Of a stretch of DNA of 8,105 nucleotides, positions 1-5,830 are shown piece by piece. A program made the position numbers and the translations under genes. Within the stretch, counting starts at the first letter, position 1. Each line of letters opens with the position of its first letter. Location of the stretch: contig CAZOBN010000135.1 of NCBI GenBank assembly GCA_964577835.1, positions 1 through 8,105 of the forward strand. Reading direction: 5' to 3'. The notes under the pieces were generated by a model. That model was not told the origin of the DNA, did not search any database, and was given only the letters and a program-made list of their open reading frames with translations. This DNA comes from CAVVYA01 sp964577835. Lineage in GTDB: Bacteria > Pseudomonadota > Alphaproteobacteria > SMXQ01.

Positions 1-51
1 GTGCAATTCGTGAAGCAAACTAACGCATTGCCGCGACTCAGAAAAATCTCT

Positions 52-83
52 ACCGAACAGTAGTGGACTTGATCGGGCCATCT
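52..83 (+). repeat. REP-like repeat R1 (half-stem form)
   Basis: This copy has a CCGAACAG leader, a GTGG foot at 63-66, and the right stem arm TCGGGCCAT at 73-81. The left arm found in the complete copies is missing. It is an inverted copy of R2: positions 63-83 match the reverse complement of 165-185 exactly, and 52-83 against 165-196 match at 29 of 32 bases. The R1/R2 pair could therefore fold into a long stem with an 81-nt loop. Membership in a REP-like family is inferred from the five copies in this window. Confidence 0.75.
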
Positions 84-164
84 TTCTCAATTGGAAGTCT
101 TGCGTGACCCTGGCCGCAAATGGCCGGATGCCCGACGATGAAGAAGAAAGGGACCCTCGGCATG

Positions 165-198
165 AGATGGCCCGATCAAGTCCACGGCTGTCCGGTTC
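165..198 (-). repeat. REP-like repeat R2 (half-stem form, inverted)
   Basis: Read on the minus strand, it has the leader AACCGGACAGCC, then the GTGG foot (complement of 182-185), then a right arm ending GGGCCAT. It pairs with R1 as an inverted repeat. Its 17-nt segment at 181-197 is identical, in reverse complement, to R5 positions 417-433. Like R1 and R5 it lacks the left stem arm. Confidence 0.75.
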
Positions 199-297
199 AG
201 TATCCGAGTTTCCCAGGAAACCGCTGCCGGCATGACATTCGATGGTGGGTACGCGGAGGACGGACACCGATCGTCACAGTCACAAGCGACGGCTTGA

Positions 298-329
298 CGT
301 GGATGGCCCGACTGAATCGGGCCATGACG
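298..329 (+). repeat. REP-like repeat R3 (complete hairpin)
   Basis: This is a complete imperfect palindrome. CGT (298-300) pairs with ACG (327-329). An asymmetric internal loop follows, GG (301-302) against G (326). Then comes a perfect 9-bp stem, ATGGCCCGA (303-311) with TCGGGCCAT (317-325), closed by a 5-nt loop (312-316). GTGG occupies 299-302 at the foot. The geometry matches R4 in the opposite orientation. Confidence 0.85.
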
Positions 330-355
330 AAACTGGGCGGAAATCCCATAAAAAC

Positions 356-387
356 CGTCATGCCCCGACTTGTTCGGGGCATCCACG
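356..387 (-). repeat. REP-like repeat R4 (complete hairpin, inverted)
   Basis: ATGCCCCGA (360-368) pairs with TCGGGGCAT (374-382) around a 5-nt loop (369-373). CGT (357-358 with C356) pairs with ACG (385-387), separated from the main stem by an asymmetric loop of C359 against C383-C384. Compared with R3, the paired stem positions 363 and 379 both change (G to C on one arm, C to G on the other), so pairing is kept. This compensatory difference suggests the hairpin itself matters. The GTGG foot lies on the minus strand (383-386). Confidence 0.85.
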
Positions 388-416
388 AATCGGCGCGTGC
401 CAACGGCCTCGGCCTC

Positions 417-452
417 AACCGGACAGCCGTGGATCGAGTCGGGCCATGACGA
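417..452 (+). repeat. REP-like repeat R5 (mosaic, half-stem form)
   Basis: The first half, AACCGGACAGCCGTGGA (417-433), is identical to the minus-strand sequence of R2. The last half, TCGGGCCATGACGA (439-452), is identical to R3 at 317-330. Five bases (434-438) join them where the left stem arm and loop would be. The copy therefore looks like a junction of the two subtypes in the cluster. It is the repeat nearest to tsaE, ending about 80 nt before its start codon. Confidence 0.75.
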
Positions 453-533
453 TCTTGCTTTAGGGGTGCCGGTTCGCTCGCAGGACGCCCATCCGCCGTT
501 GCTGGCTCCCGTCTGGGCGGCTACAACTTCGTC

Positions 534-1064
534 ATGGCTTTCCAACCCAGGCTGCTGCCGGACGAGGGCGCGCTGCGCGTGACGGTGTCGGACCCGCTCG
601 ACATGGCGGCCTTCGCCGAGGTGCTGGCACCCTTCGCCGGCCGCGGCGACGTGCTCGCGTTGCGCGGTCCGCTCGGCGCGGGCAAGACGGTGTTCGCGCG
701 GGCCTTCATCGCCGCGCGCGCCCGCGCCGCGGGGCTACCCGACCGTGCGATCGGCGAGGTGCCGAGCCCGACCTTCACCCTGGTGCAGACCTACGATCTG
801 CCGGACACGCCGATCTGGCATTTCGACCTGTTCCGGCTGGAGCGGCCCGATGATGCGTTCGAGCTCGGCATCGAGGATGCCTTCGCCCTGGCGATCTCGC
901 TGATCGAATGGCCGGAGAAGCTCGGCGGCTATCTGCCGCGCGCGCGGCTCGATCTCGAGATCGGCTTTACCGGCGAACCGACAGGGCGCGAGCTGCGGCT
1001 CACCGGCGGCGACGCCTGGCCGTCGCGCCTCGCGCAACTCGCCAAATCCCTGACCCCGCCATGA
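534..1064 (+). CDS. tsaE: TsaE, ATPase of the tRNA t6A37 threonylcarbamoyl transferase complex
   Basis: TsaE is a small cytoplasmic P-loop ATPase. With TsaB and TsaD it supports transfer of threonylcarbamoyl to A37 of ANN-decoding tRNAs. The 176-residue product has the family layout: Walker A GPLGAGKT at residues 45-52 (K51, T52), the family motif SPTFTLV at 78-84, the Walker B-like HFDLFRL at 96-102 (D98), and the late IEWPEKL at 124-130. Length is slightly above the usual 150-160 residues, with an Ala/Arg-rich insert at 60-70 and a longer C-terminus. The ATG at 534 leaves 44 residues before the P-loop, which fits the family, but no good Shine-Dalgarno precedes it, so the start is less certain than the identity. 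Met24 (603) is the next in-frame ATG and would remove the first beta-strand. The gene heads the operon; its stop (1062-1064) overlaps an out-of-frame ATG at 1061. Confidence 0.95.
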   Translation: MAFQPRLLPDEGALRVTVSDPLDMAAFAEVLAPFAGRGDVLALRGPLGAGKTVFARAFIAARARAAGLPDRAIGEVPSPTFTLVQTYDLPDTPIWHFDLFRLERPDDAFELGIEDAFALAISLIEWPEKLGGYLPRARLDLEIGFTGEPTGRELRLTGGDAWPSRLAQLAKSLTPP

Positions 1065-1104
1065 GTGCCGCCCCCACGAGTGCCGCCCCCATGAGTGCTG
1101 GCCG
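1061..1104 (+). repeat. Near-tandem 15-bp repeat at the tsaE-amgK junction
   Basis: Three consecutive units begin at 1061, 1076 and 1091: ATGAGTGCCGCCCCC, ACGAGTGCCGCCCCC and ATGAGTGCTGGCCG. The next bases, ATGAGTGAACG at 1105, start amgK and share the ATGAGTG opening. Units one and two differ at one base. Unit three is diverged and is 14 nt, one short. The pattern looks like replication slippage of a start-codon segment. The missing base puts the first and third ATGs out of frame with amgK. Confidence 0.85.
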
Positions 1105-1108
1105 ATGA
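1061..1108 (+). CDS. Possible 15-codon coupling mini-ORF between tsaE and amgK
   Basis: Translation from ATG 1061 gives MSAAPTSAAPMSAGR and stops at TGA 1106-1108. Its start overlaps the tsaE stop (ATGA at 1061-1064), and its stop overlaps the amgK start (ATGA at 1105-1108). A ribosome ending tsaE could therefore restart here and be delivered to amgK, which lacks a Shine-Dalgarno of its own. The peptide is low-complexity and encoded by the 15-bp repeat, so a peptide function is unlikely. The alternatives are a relic of an AmgK N-terminal extension broken by a 1-nt loss, or a sequencing error. Translation is not shown by the sequence. Confidence 0.25.
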   Translation: MSAAPTSAAPMSAGR

Positions 1109-2121
1109 GTGAACGCGAGTCCGTGATCGCCGAATTCCTGCGCGCGTCCGGTTGGGGCGCGGCGCGGCGCGGCAAGCTGCCGGGCGATGCCTCCTTCCGC
1201 CGCTACGAGCGGCTCCATCTCGACGGGCGCCGCGCCATGCTGATGGATGCGCCGCCACCGCGCGAGGATGTGCGCCCGTTCCTGCGCGTGGCCCGCCACC
1301 TGACCGGGCTCGGTTTCAGCGCGCCGCGGATCTATGAGGTGGACGAGGCCGCCGGCTTGCTGATTCTCGAGGATATCGGCGACGACACTTACACGCGGCT
1401 GTTGGCGCGCGGCGCCGACGAGCGCGAGCTCTACGCGCTCGCCATCGACGTGCTGATCGCGCTGCACCGTCTGCCCGAGTCCCAGGCGATTCCCGCTGGC
1501 CTGCCGCCCTATGACGACAAGCGCCTGCTCGACGAGGCAAAGCTCCTGACCGACTGGTTCGTACCGGCGATCGCCGGCGCGCCGACGCCGGCCGACCAAG
1601 CGGAGGAATATGCAAATCTGTGGCGCGGGGTGTTCCCGCTCACGCGTTTCGCGCCGCCGACCCTGGTGCTGCGCGACTACCATGTGGACAATCTCATGGG
1701 TCTGCCCGGGCGCGCGGGCGTCGCCGCCTGCGGGCTGCTCGATTTCCAGGATGCGGTGGCCGGCCCCACGGCCTACGACGTGGTCTCGCTGCTCGAAGAC
1801 GCGCGGCGCGATCTGGCGCCCGGGTTGCCGGACGCCATGATGCAGCGCTATCTCGCCGCTTTTCCGAATCTCGATGCGCCGGCGTTCGCGGCATCCGCGG
1901 CGATTCTCTCGGCCCAGCGCAATGCCAAGATCATCGGCATCTTCACGCGCCTCAGCCGGCGCGACGGCAAGCATCATTACCTCAAGCACATTCCGCGGGT
2001 GTGGCGGCTGCTCGAACAGGATCTCCGCCATCCGGCGCTCAAGGACGTGCGCGCCTGGTTCGACCGCGTCCTGCCGGCGGATCTGCGCAAAGCGCCGCCC
2101 GTGCCGGAGCCGGCCGCGTGA
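1105..2121 (+). CDS. amgK: AmgK, anomeric MurNAc/GlcNAc kinase of peptidoglycan recycling
   Basis: The family phosphorylates the anomeric hydroxyl of MurNAc or GlcNAc with ATP. It feeds MurU and bypasses de novo UDP-MurNAc synthesis, as established in Pseudomonas. The 338-residue product has an aminoglycoside phosphotransferase (APH) fold: the N-lobe opening GDASFRRYERL at 27-37, a hinge-like LILEDIGDD at 86-94, the catalytic Brenner motif LRDYHVDN at 189-196 (D191 and N196), and the metal-binding LLDFQDA at 211-217 (D213). The tail IPRVWRLLEQDL (296-307) also fits the family. The motifs prove an APH-type kinase; the AmgK assignment rests on the murU gene that overlaps its end. The ATG at 1105 is chosen because the protein then begins at the usual MSxR...EFL segment; no Shine-Dalgarno is visible, so coupling to upstream translation is likely. 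Confidence 0.87.
   Translation: MSERESVIAEFLRASGWGAARRGKLPGDASFRRYERLHLDGRRAMLMDAPPPREDVRPFLRVARHLTGLGFSAPRIYEVDEAAGLLILEDIGDDTYTRLLARGADERELYALAIDVLIALHRLPESQAIPAGLPPYDDKRLLDEAKLLTDWFVPAIAGAPTPADQAEEYANLWRGVFPLTRFAPPTLVLRDYHVDNLMGLPGRAGVAACGLLDFQDAVAGPTAYDVVSLLEDARRDLAPGLPDAMMQRYLAAFPNLDAPAFAASAAILSAQRNAKIIGIFTRLSRRDGKHHYLKHIPRVWRLLEQDLRHPALKDVRAWFDRVLPADLRKAPPVPEPAA
2106..2109 (+). promoter_or_regulatory. Shine-Dalgarno GGAG for the murU GTG start
   Basis: GGAG lies inside the last codons of amgK, 8 nt before GTG 2118. The spacing is good and it decides the murU start: the in-frame ATGs at 2136 and 2151 have no comparable purine tract before them. Confidence 0.6.
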
Positions 2122-2855
2122 GCGCCGCGCTCGCGATGCCGACCCACGGCATGGTGCTCGCGGCCGGGCTCGGCCTGCGCATGCGGCCGCTCACCGACAC
2201 GACGCCCAAGCCGCTGATCCCGGTCGCCGGTCGCTGCATGCTCGACCGCGCGCTCGATCAATTGACCGCCGTCGGCGTGACCCGGCGCGTCGTCAATACC
2301 CACTATCTCGCGGACCAGGTCTCCGAGCATCTGCGCAACCGCCGGCTCGACGAGGGCGCGGTGGCCGAGATCGCCGTGTCGCACGAGCCCGAGCTGCTCG
2401 ATACCGGCGGCGGCGTGGTCAAAGCGCTGCCGCTGCTCGGCGCGGCACCGTTCTTCGTCATCAACGGCGACATCCTATGGCGCGATGGTCAAGAGCCGGC
2501 GCTGCGCCGGCTCGCCGCCGCATGGAGCGACGGGACGATGGACGCGCTGCTGCTGGTTCACCCGCGCGAGACCGCCATCGGCTACGAGGGGCCCGGCGAT
2601 TTCGATCTGTCCGATGAGGGCGTGCTCGCGCGCCGCTCGGGCGCCAGCGCGCCGTTCGTCTTCACCGGCGTGCAGATTCTCAACCCGCGGTTGCTCGCCG
2701 GCGCGCCGTCCGGCGCCTTTTCGCTCAACATCCTCTATGACCGCGCCGCGGCGAACGGCCGGCTGCATGGCGTCGTGCACACCGGCCACTGGTTTCACAT
2801 CGGCACGCCCGACGGCCTGCGCCTGGCCGAGGAGCGTCTGCGGGCGATGGTCTAG
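2118..2855 (+). CDS. murU: MurU, MurNAc-alpha-1-phosphate uridylyltransferase
   Basis: MurU converts MurNAc-1-phosphate and UTP to UDP-MurNAc, completing the recycling shortcut begun by AmgK. The 245-residue product is a single sugar-phosphate nucleotidyltransferase domain without a C-terminal acyltransferase. It has the nucleotide-binding signature LAAGLGLRMRPLT at 14-26 followed by PKPLIPV (30-36, K31), a metal-binding INGD at 115-118 (D118), the sugar-binding region ETAIGYEG (151-158), FTGVQIL at 182-188, and a WFHIGTP signature at 225-231. The length fits the short MurU-type enzymes and is well below GlmU. The GTG start overlaps the amgK stop (GTGA, 2118-2121) and has a GGAG 8 nt upstream; ATG 2136 would shorten the protein by six residues. 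A related hexose-1-phosphate nucleotidyltransferase is possible on motifs alone, but the amgK partner argues for MurU. Confidence 0.87.
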   Translation: MSAALAMPTHGMVLAAGLGLRMRPLTDTTPKPLIPVAGRCMLDRALDQLTAVGVTRRVVNTHYLADQVSEHLRNRRLDEGAVAEIAVSHEPELLDTGGGVVKALPLLGAAPFFVINGDILWRDGQEPALRRLAAAWSDGTMDALLLVHPRETAIGYEGPGDFDLSDEGVLARRSGASAPFVFTGVQILNPRLLAGAPSGAFSLNILYDRAAANGRLHGVVHTGHWFHIGTPDGLRLAEERLRAMV

Positions 2856-2857
2856 CC

Positions 2858-5830
2858 ATGCGAGTCGCGACGATCCCGGCCGCCGCGCCTTTCGTCGATT
2901 CGCTCGCCGCGGGAATCCTCGCCATGGTGGCGGAGAGCGGCGGCCGGGATCCGCTGGCGCTCGCCCGCGTCACCGTGCTGCTGCCGACCCGGCGCGCCAT
3001 CCGCAGCCTGCGCGAGGCCTTCCTGCGCCAGAGCGACGGCGTGCCGCTGCTGCTGCCGCGCCTGATGCCGCTCGGCGAATTGGACGACGATGCGTTTTTG
3101 CTGGAGAGCGACGGTGCGCTCGGCAGCGCGGTCGATCTGCCGCCCGCCATCTCCGGCCTGCGCCGGCAACTGCTGCTCGCGCAACTTGTGCGGAAGCTCG
3201 GGGGCGCCAGCCTGCCGAACGCGCCGGACGAAGCCCAGGCGGCGCGGCTCGCCCAGGCGCTCGCCAGCCTGCTCGATCAGGTGCAGACCGAGCGGCTCGA
3301 TTTCGCCAAGCTCAAGGATCTGGCGCCCGAGCGTTATGCCGAACACTGGCAGCAGACGCTCGCCTTCCTCACCATCCTGACCGAGCATTGGCCGCGCATT
3401 CTCGCAGCCGAGGGCTGCCTCGATCCCGCCGACCGGCGCAACCGGCTGCTCGAAACCCAGGCTGATCTATGGCGCCGCAATCCGCCGGCCGACCCGGTGA
3501 TCGCCGCCGGTTCGACCGGTTCGATTCCCGCCACCGCCGACTTGCTCGCCACCATCGCCGCCCTGCCGCAGGGCTGGGTCGTGCTGCCTGGCTTGGATAC
3601 GCGCATGAGCGAGGATTGCTGGCGCGCGCTGCCGCAGAGCCATCCGCAATATGGCTTGGCGCGTCTGCTCGGTCACTTCGGCCTGACGCGCGCCGAGGTT
3701 AGGGATTGGCCATCGTCGGTAACCGAGGCGGCGCCGCCCGGCCGCCTGGCGCTGATCGGCGCGGCCCTCGATCCGGTGCCCGAGGAGGGCGAGGTGCCCG
3801 CGCCGCCGGAAATCGATCCGGTCGCCGCGCTCGACGGTGTCTGCCGCATCGATGCCAACGGCCCGCAGGACGAAGCCTCGGCGGTCGCCCTAATGATGCG
3901 CGAAGTTGCTGGCACCCCGGGTAAGACCGCCGCGTTGGTCACACCCGACCGCGACCTGGCGAGCCGCGTGGCAGCCGAGCTGCGGCGCTGGACCATCGAG
4001 GTCGACGATTCCGCCGGCCGCCCGCTGTCGATCATGCCGGTCGGCGCCTTTATGCGCCTGTCGCTTGCCATGCTGGCGGAGGACCTGGCGCCGGTGCCGC
4101 TGCTCGCCGCGCTCAAGCATCCGCTCGCCGCGGGCGGGCTCGATCCGGCGGCCTTCCGCGGCACGACACGCGAACTCGAACGCGCGGTGCTGCGCGGGCC
4201 ACGCCCTGGCCCGGGCTTCGTTGGCTTGCGCGCGGCACTCGGTCCGGGCGCACGGGACCGCCGATTGGATGGCTGGCTGGCCAAGCTGGAGCGCGCCTCG
4301 GCACCCTTATGCGCGTTGCTCGCGTCACGCGCCGCATCCCTCGAAGACATCCTGAAGGCCCATGTGGGCTGGGCCGAGTCCCTCGCGGCGAGCGACAGCG
4401 GCGATGGCGCGGCGCGGCTGTGGCGCGGCGACGACGGCGAGGCCATGGCGAATTTCGTGGCCGAGATGGCGAGCGCCGCGCGCGGTTGTCCGGCGTTGAG
4501 CGGCGGCGCCTATTCGGCGCTGTTCGACACGCTGCTGTCGGGCCGCGTGGTACGGCCGCGCTATGGCGCCCATCCGCGTCTGTTCATCTGGGGCCCGCTC
4601 GAAGCCCGCCTGCAGCATGCCGACCTGACGATTCTCGGCAGCCTCAACGAGGGCACCTGGCCGCTCGACGTTGCCGCCGATCCATGGATGAGCCGGCCGA
4701 TGCGCGAGGAATTCGGCCTGCCCCTGCCGGAACGGCGCATCGGCCTCTCGGCGCACGATTTCGTGCAGGCCTGCGCCGCGCCGCGCGTCGCCCTGACCCG
4801 CGCCATCCGCGTGCAGGGTACGCCCACGGTGCCATCGCGCTGGCTGCAGCGGCTCGATAATTTTCTGCTTGCGGTGGAGGCGCCGCACGCGCTCGACCGC
4901 GGCGGTCAATGGCTTGCCTGGCAACAGGCGCTCGACCGGCCCGAGCGCATCGCGCCGATCGCGCGGCCGGCACCGACGCCACCGGTCGGCGCGCGTCCGC
5001 GCCGCCTGAGCGTCACGGCAATCGGCACCTGGATGCGCGATCCCTACGCGATCTACGCGCGCTATGTGCTCGGCCTGAAGGCGCTCGATGCGCTCGACGC
5101 CGACCCGGGTGCCGCCGAGCGCGGCAGCTTCATCCACGAGGCGCTCGACCAATTCCTGCGCGCGACACCCATCGGCGAAACGCCCGATGCCGCCTACCGC
5201 CGCCTGATCGAGATTGGCCGCGAGGCTTTCGGGTCAGCGCTCAGCCGGCCGGGCGTCTGGGCCTTCTGGTGGCCGCGCTTCCAGCGCATCGCGCGCTGGG
5301 TGGTCGACGTCCAGGACCAGCGTCGCCGGGTGGCGATGCCGCTTGCCGTCGAAGGCTGGGGCGAACTGGTGCTGCGCGGGCCGGCGGGCGAATTCAAGCT
5401 GGTCGCCAAGGCCGACCGCATCGATCATCTGGCGGAGGGCCAACTCGCGGTGATCGACTACAAGACCGGCGCGCCGCCGAGCAAGGCCGACATGGCGTCG
5501 GGCCACGAGCCGCAACTGCCGCTCGAAGCCGTCATGGCGATTCATGGCGGCTTCAAGGGCGTGCCGCCGAGCGCCGTGGCGGAGCTCGCGGTGTGGCGCC
5601 TGTCGGGCGGCGCGCCCGCCGGCGAGATCAAGCTGTTCGACGATCCCATGCGGCTCGCCGAGGAGGCTTACGCGGGGCTCCTGCGCCTGATCGAAACCTA
5701 TGACGATCCGGCGACGCCCTATCCGGCGCGGCCGCGCGCCGACTTGGCGCCGCGCTATTCCGACTACGCGCATCTGGCGCGCGTCAAGGAATGGTCGGCG
5801 GGCGCCAACGGCGACGGCGGCGAGGAATGA
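2858..5830 (+). CDS. addB: AddB, nuclease subunit of the AddAB double-strand-break repair helicase-nuclease
   Basis: AddB pairs with AddA to resect double-strand breaks and load RecA at Chi-type sites. This 990-residue product has the alphaproteobacterial form. A non-motor helicase-like N-terminal half (about 1-700) carries VLLPTRRAIRSL (40-51) and GSLNEGTWP (594-602) but no Walker A. The C-terminal RecB-type nuclease (about 715-900) has GSFIHEALDQFL (756-767; H760, E761), KADRID (851-856; D853), VIDYKTG (865-871; D867, K869) and a later Q886. These residues predict an active nuclease. All six cysteines (187, 254, 329, 485, 544, 639) precede the nuclease, so the Fe-S cluster known from Bacillus AddB cannot form as described there. 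The ATG is 2 nt after the murU stop; no clear Shine-Dalgarno is present, suggesting coupling. The stop overlaps the addA start. Confidence 0.95.
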   Translation: MRVATIPAAAPFVDSLAAGILAMVAESGGRDPLALARVTVLLPTRRAIRSLREAFLRQSDGVPLLLPRLMPLGELDDDAFLLESDGALGSAVDLPPAISGLRRQLLLAQLVRKLGGASLPNAPDEAQAARLAQALASLLDQVQTERLDFAKLKDLAPERYAEHWQQTLAFLTILTEHWPRILAAEGCLDPADRRNRLLETQADLWRRNPPADPVIAAGSTGSIPATADLLATIAALPQGWVVLPGLDTRMSEDCWRALPQSHPQYGLARLLGHFGLTRAEVRDWPSSVTEAAPPGRLALIGAALDPVPEEGEVPAPPEIDPVAALDGVCRIDANGPQDEASAVALMMREVAGTPGKTAALVTPDRDLASRVAAELRRWTIEVDDSAGRPLSIMPVGAFMRLSLAMLAEDLAPVPLLAALKHPLAAGGLDPAAFRGTTRELERAVLRGPRPGPGFVGLRAALGPGARDRRLDGWLAKLERASAPLCALLASRAASLEDILKAHVGWAESLAASDSGDGAARLWRGDDGEAMANFVAEMASAARGCPALSGGAYSALFDTLLSGRVVRPRYGAHPRLFIWGPLEARLQHADLTILGSLNEGTWPLDVAADPWMSRPMREEFGLPLPERRIGLSAHDFVQACAAPRVALTRAIRVQGTPTVPSRWLQRLDNFLLAVEAPHALDRGGQWLAWQQALDRPERIAPIARPAPTPPVGARPRRLSVTAIGTWMRDPYAIYARYVLGLKALDALDADPGAAERGSFIHEALDQFLRATPIGETPDAAYRRLIEIGREAFGSALSRPGVWAFWWPRFQRIARWVVDVQDQRRRVAMPLAVEGWGELVLRGPAGEFKLVAKADRIDHLAEGQLAVIDYKTGAPPSKADMASGHEPQLPLEAVMAIHGGFKGVPPSAVAELAVWRLSGGAPAGEIKLFDDPMRLAEEAYAGLLRLIETYDDPATPYPARPRADLAPRYSDYAHLARVKEWSAGANGDGGEE

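Larger units (their letters stand above)
1..533. other. Non-coding region upstream of the tsaE operon, filled with REP-like repeats
   Basis: No reading frame here looks like a protein. The short open frames read through palindromic repeats on both strands, and their translations repeat the same repeat-derived words. Base composition is visibly less GC-rich than the genes that follow. The stretch holds five related repeats (52-83, 165-198, 298-329, 356-387, 417-452), listed separately. Positions 1-51 and 84-164 show nothing I recognise. Between the last repeat and tsaE (453-533) I find no convincing sigma-70-type promoter, although the operon promoter should lie in or upstream of this region. 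A GGGCGG at 515-520 is purine-rich but about 13 nt from the tsaE ATG, too far for a good ribosome binding site. Confidence 0.7.

Noticed and set aside
1..63. An open frame from position 1 to TAG 61-63 (20 codons) that could be the 3' end of an upstream gene.
   Set aside because: Too short, no recognisable protein tail, and the stop falls inside repeat R1. Nothing distinguishes it from chance.
324..352. ATGACG and CATAAA spaced 17 nt apart as a possible promoter for tsaE.
   Set aside because: Each box matches the consensus at only four of six positions, and the first box lies inside repeat R3. This is not better than chance in 533 bases.
350..387. Minus-strand hairpin (R4) followed by TTTTT at 354-350, resembling a Rho-independent terminator.
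   Set aside because: The same hairpin recurs in R3 without a T tract, and no minus-strand gene to its right needs ending. The repeat explanation is better.
52..452. Regularly repeated short palindromes as a CRISPR array.
   Set aside because: Copies alternate in orientation, differ in sequence and have uneven spacing (roughly 30 to 100 nt). CRISPR repeats are direct and near-identical with even spacers.
87..545. Minus-strand open frame of 152 codons, and several plus-strand frames in 120-582.
   Set aside because: They are built from the palindromic repeats, which stay open on both strands. No family motif or ribosome binding site is visible.
1000..2031. Minus-strand open frame (343 codons) opposite amgK.
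   Set aside because: It is a shadow of amgK, whose Brenner and DFQDA motifs are intact on the plus strand.
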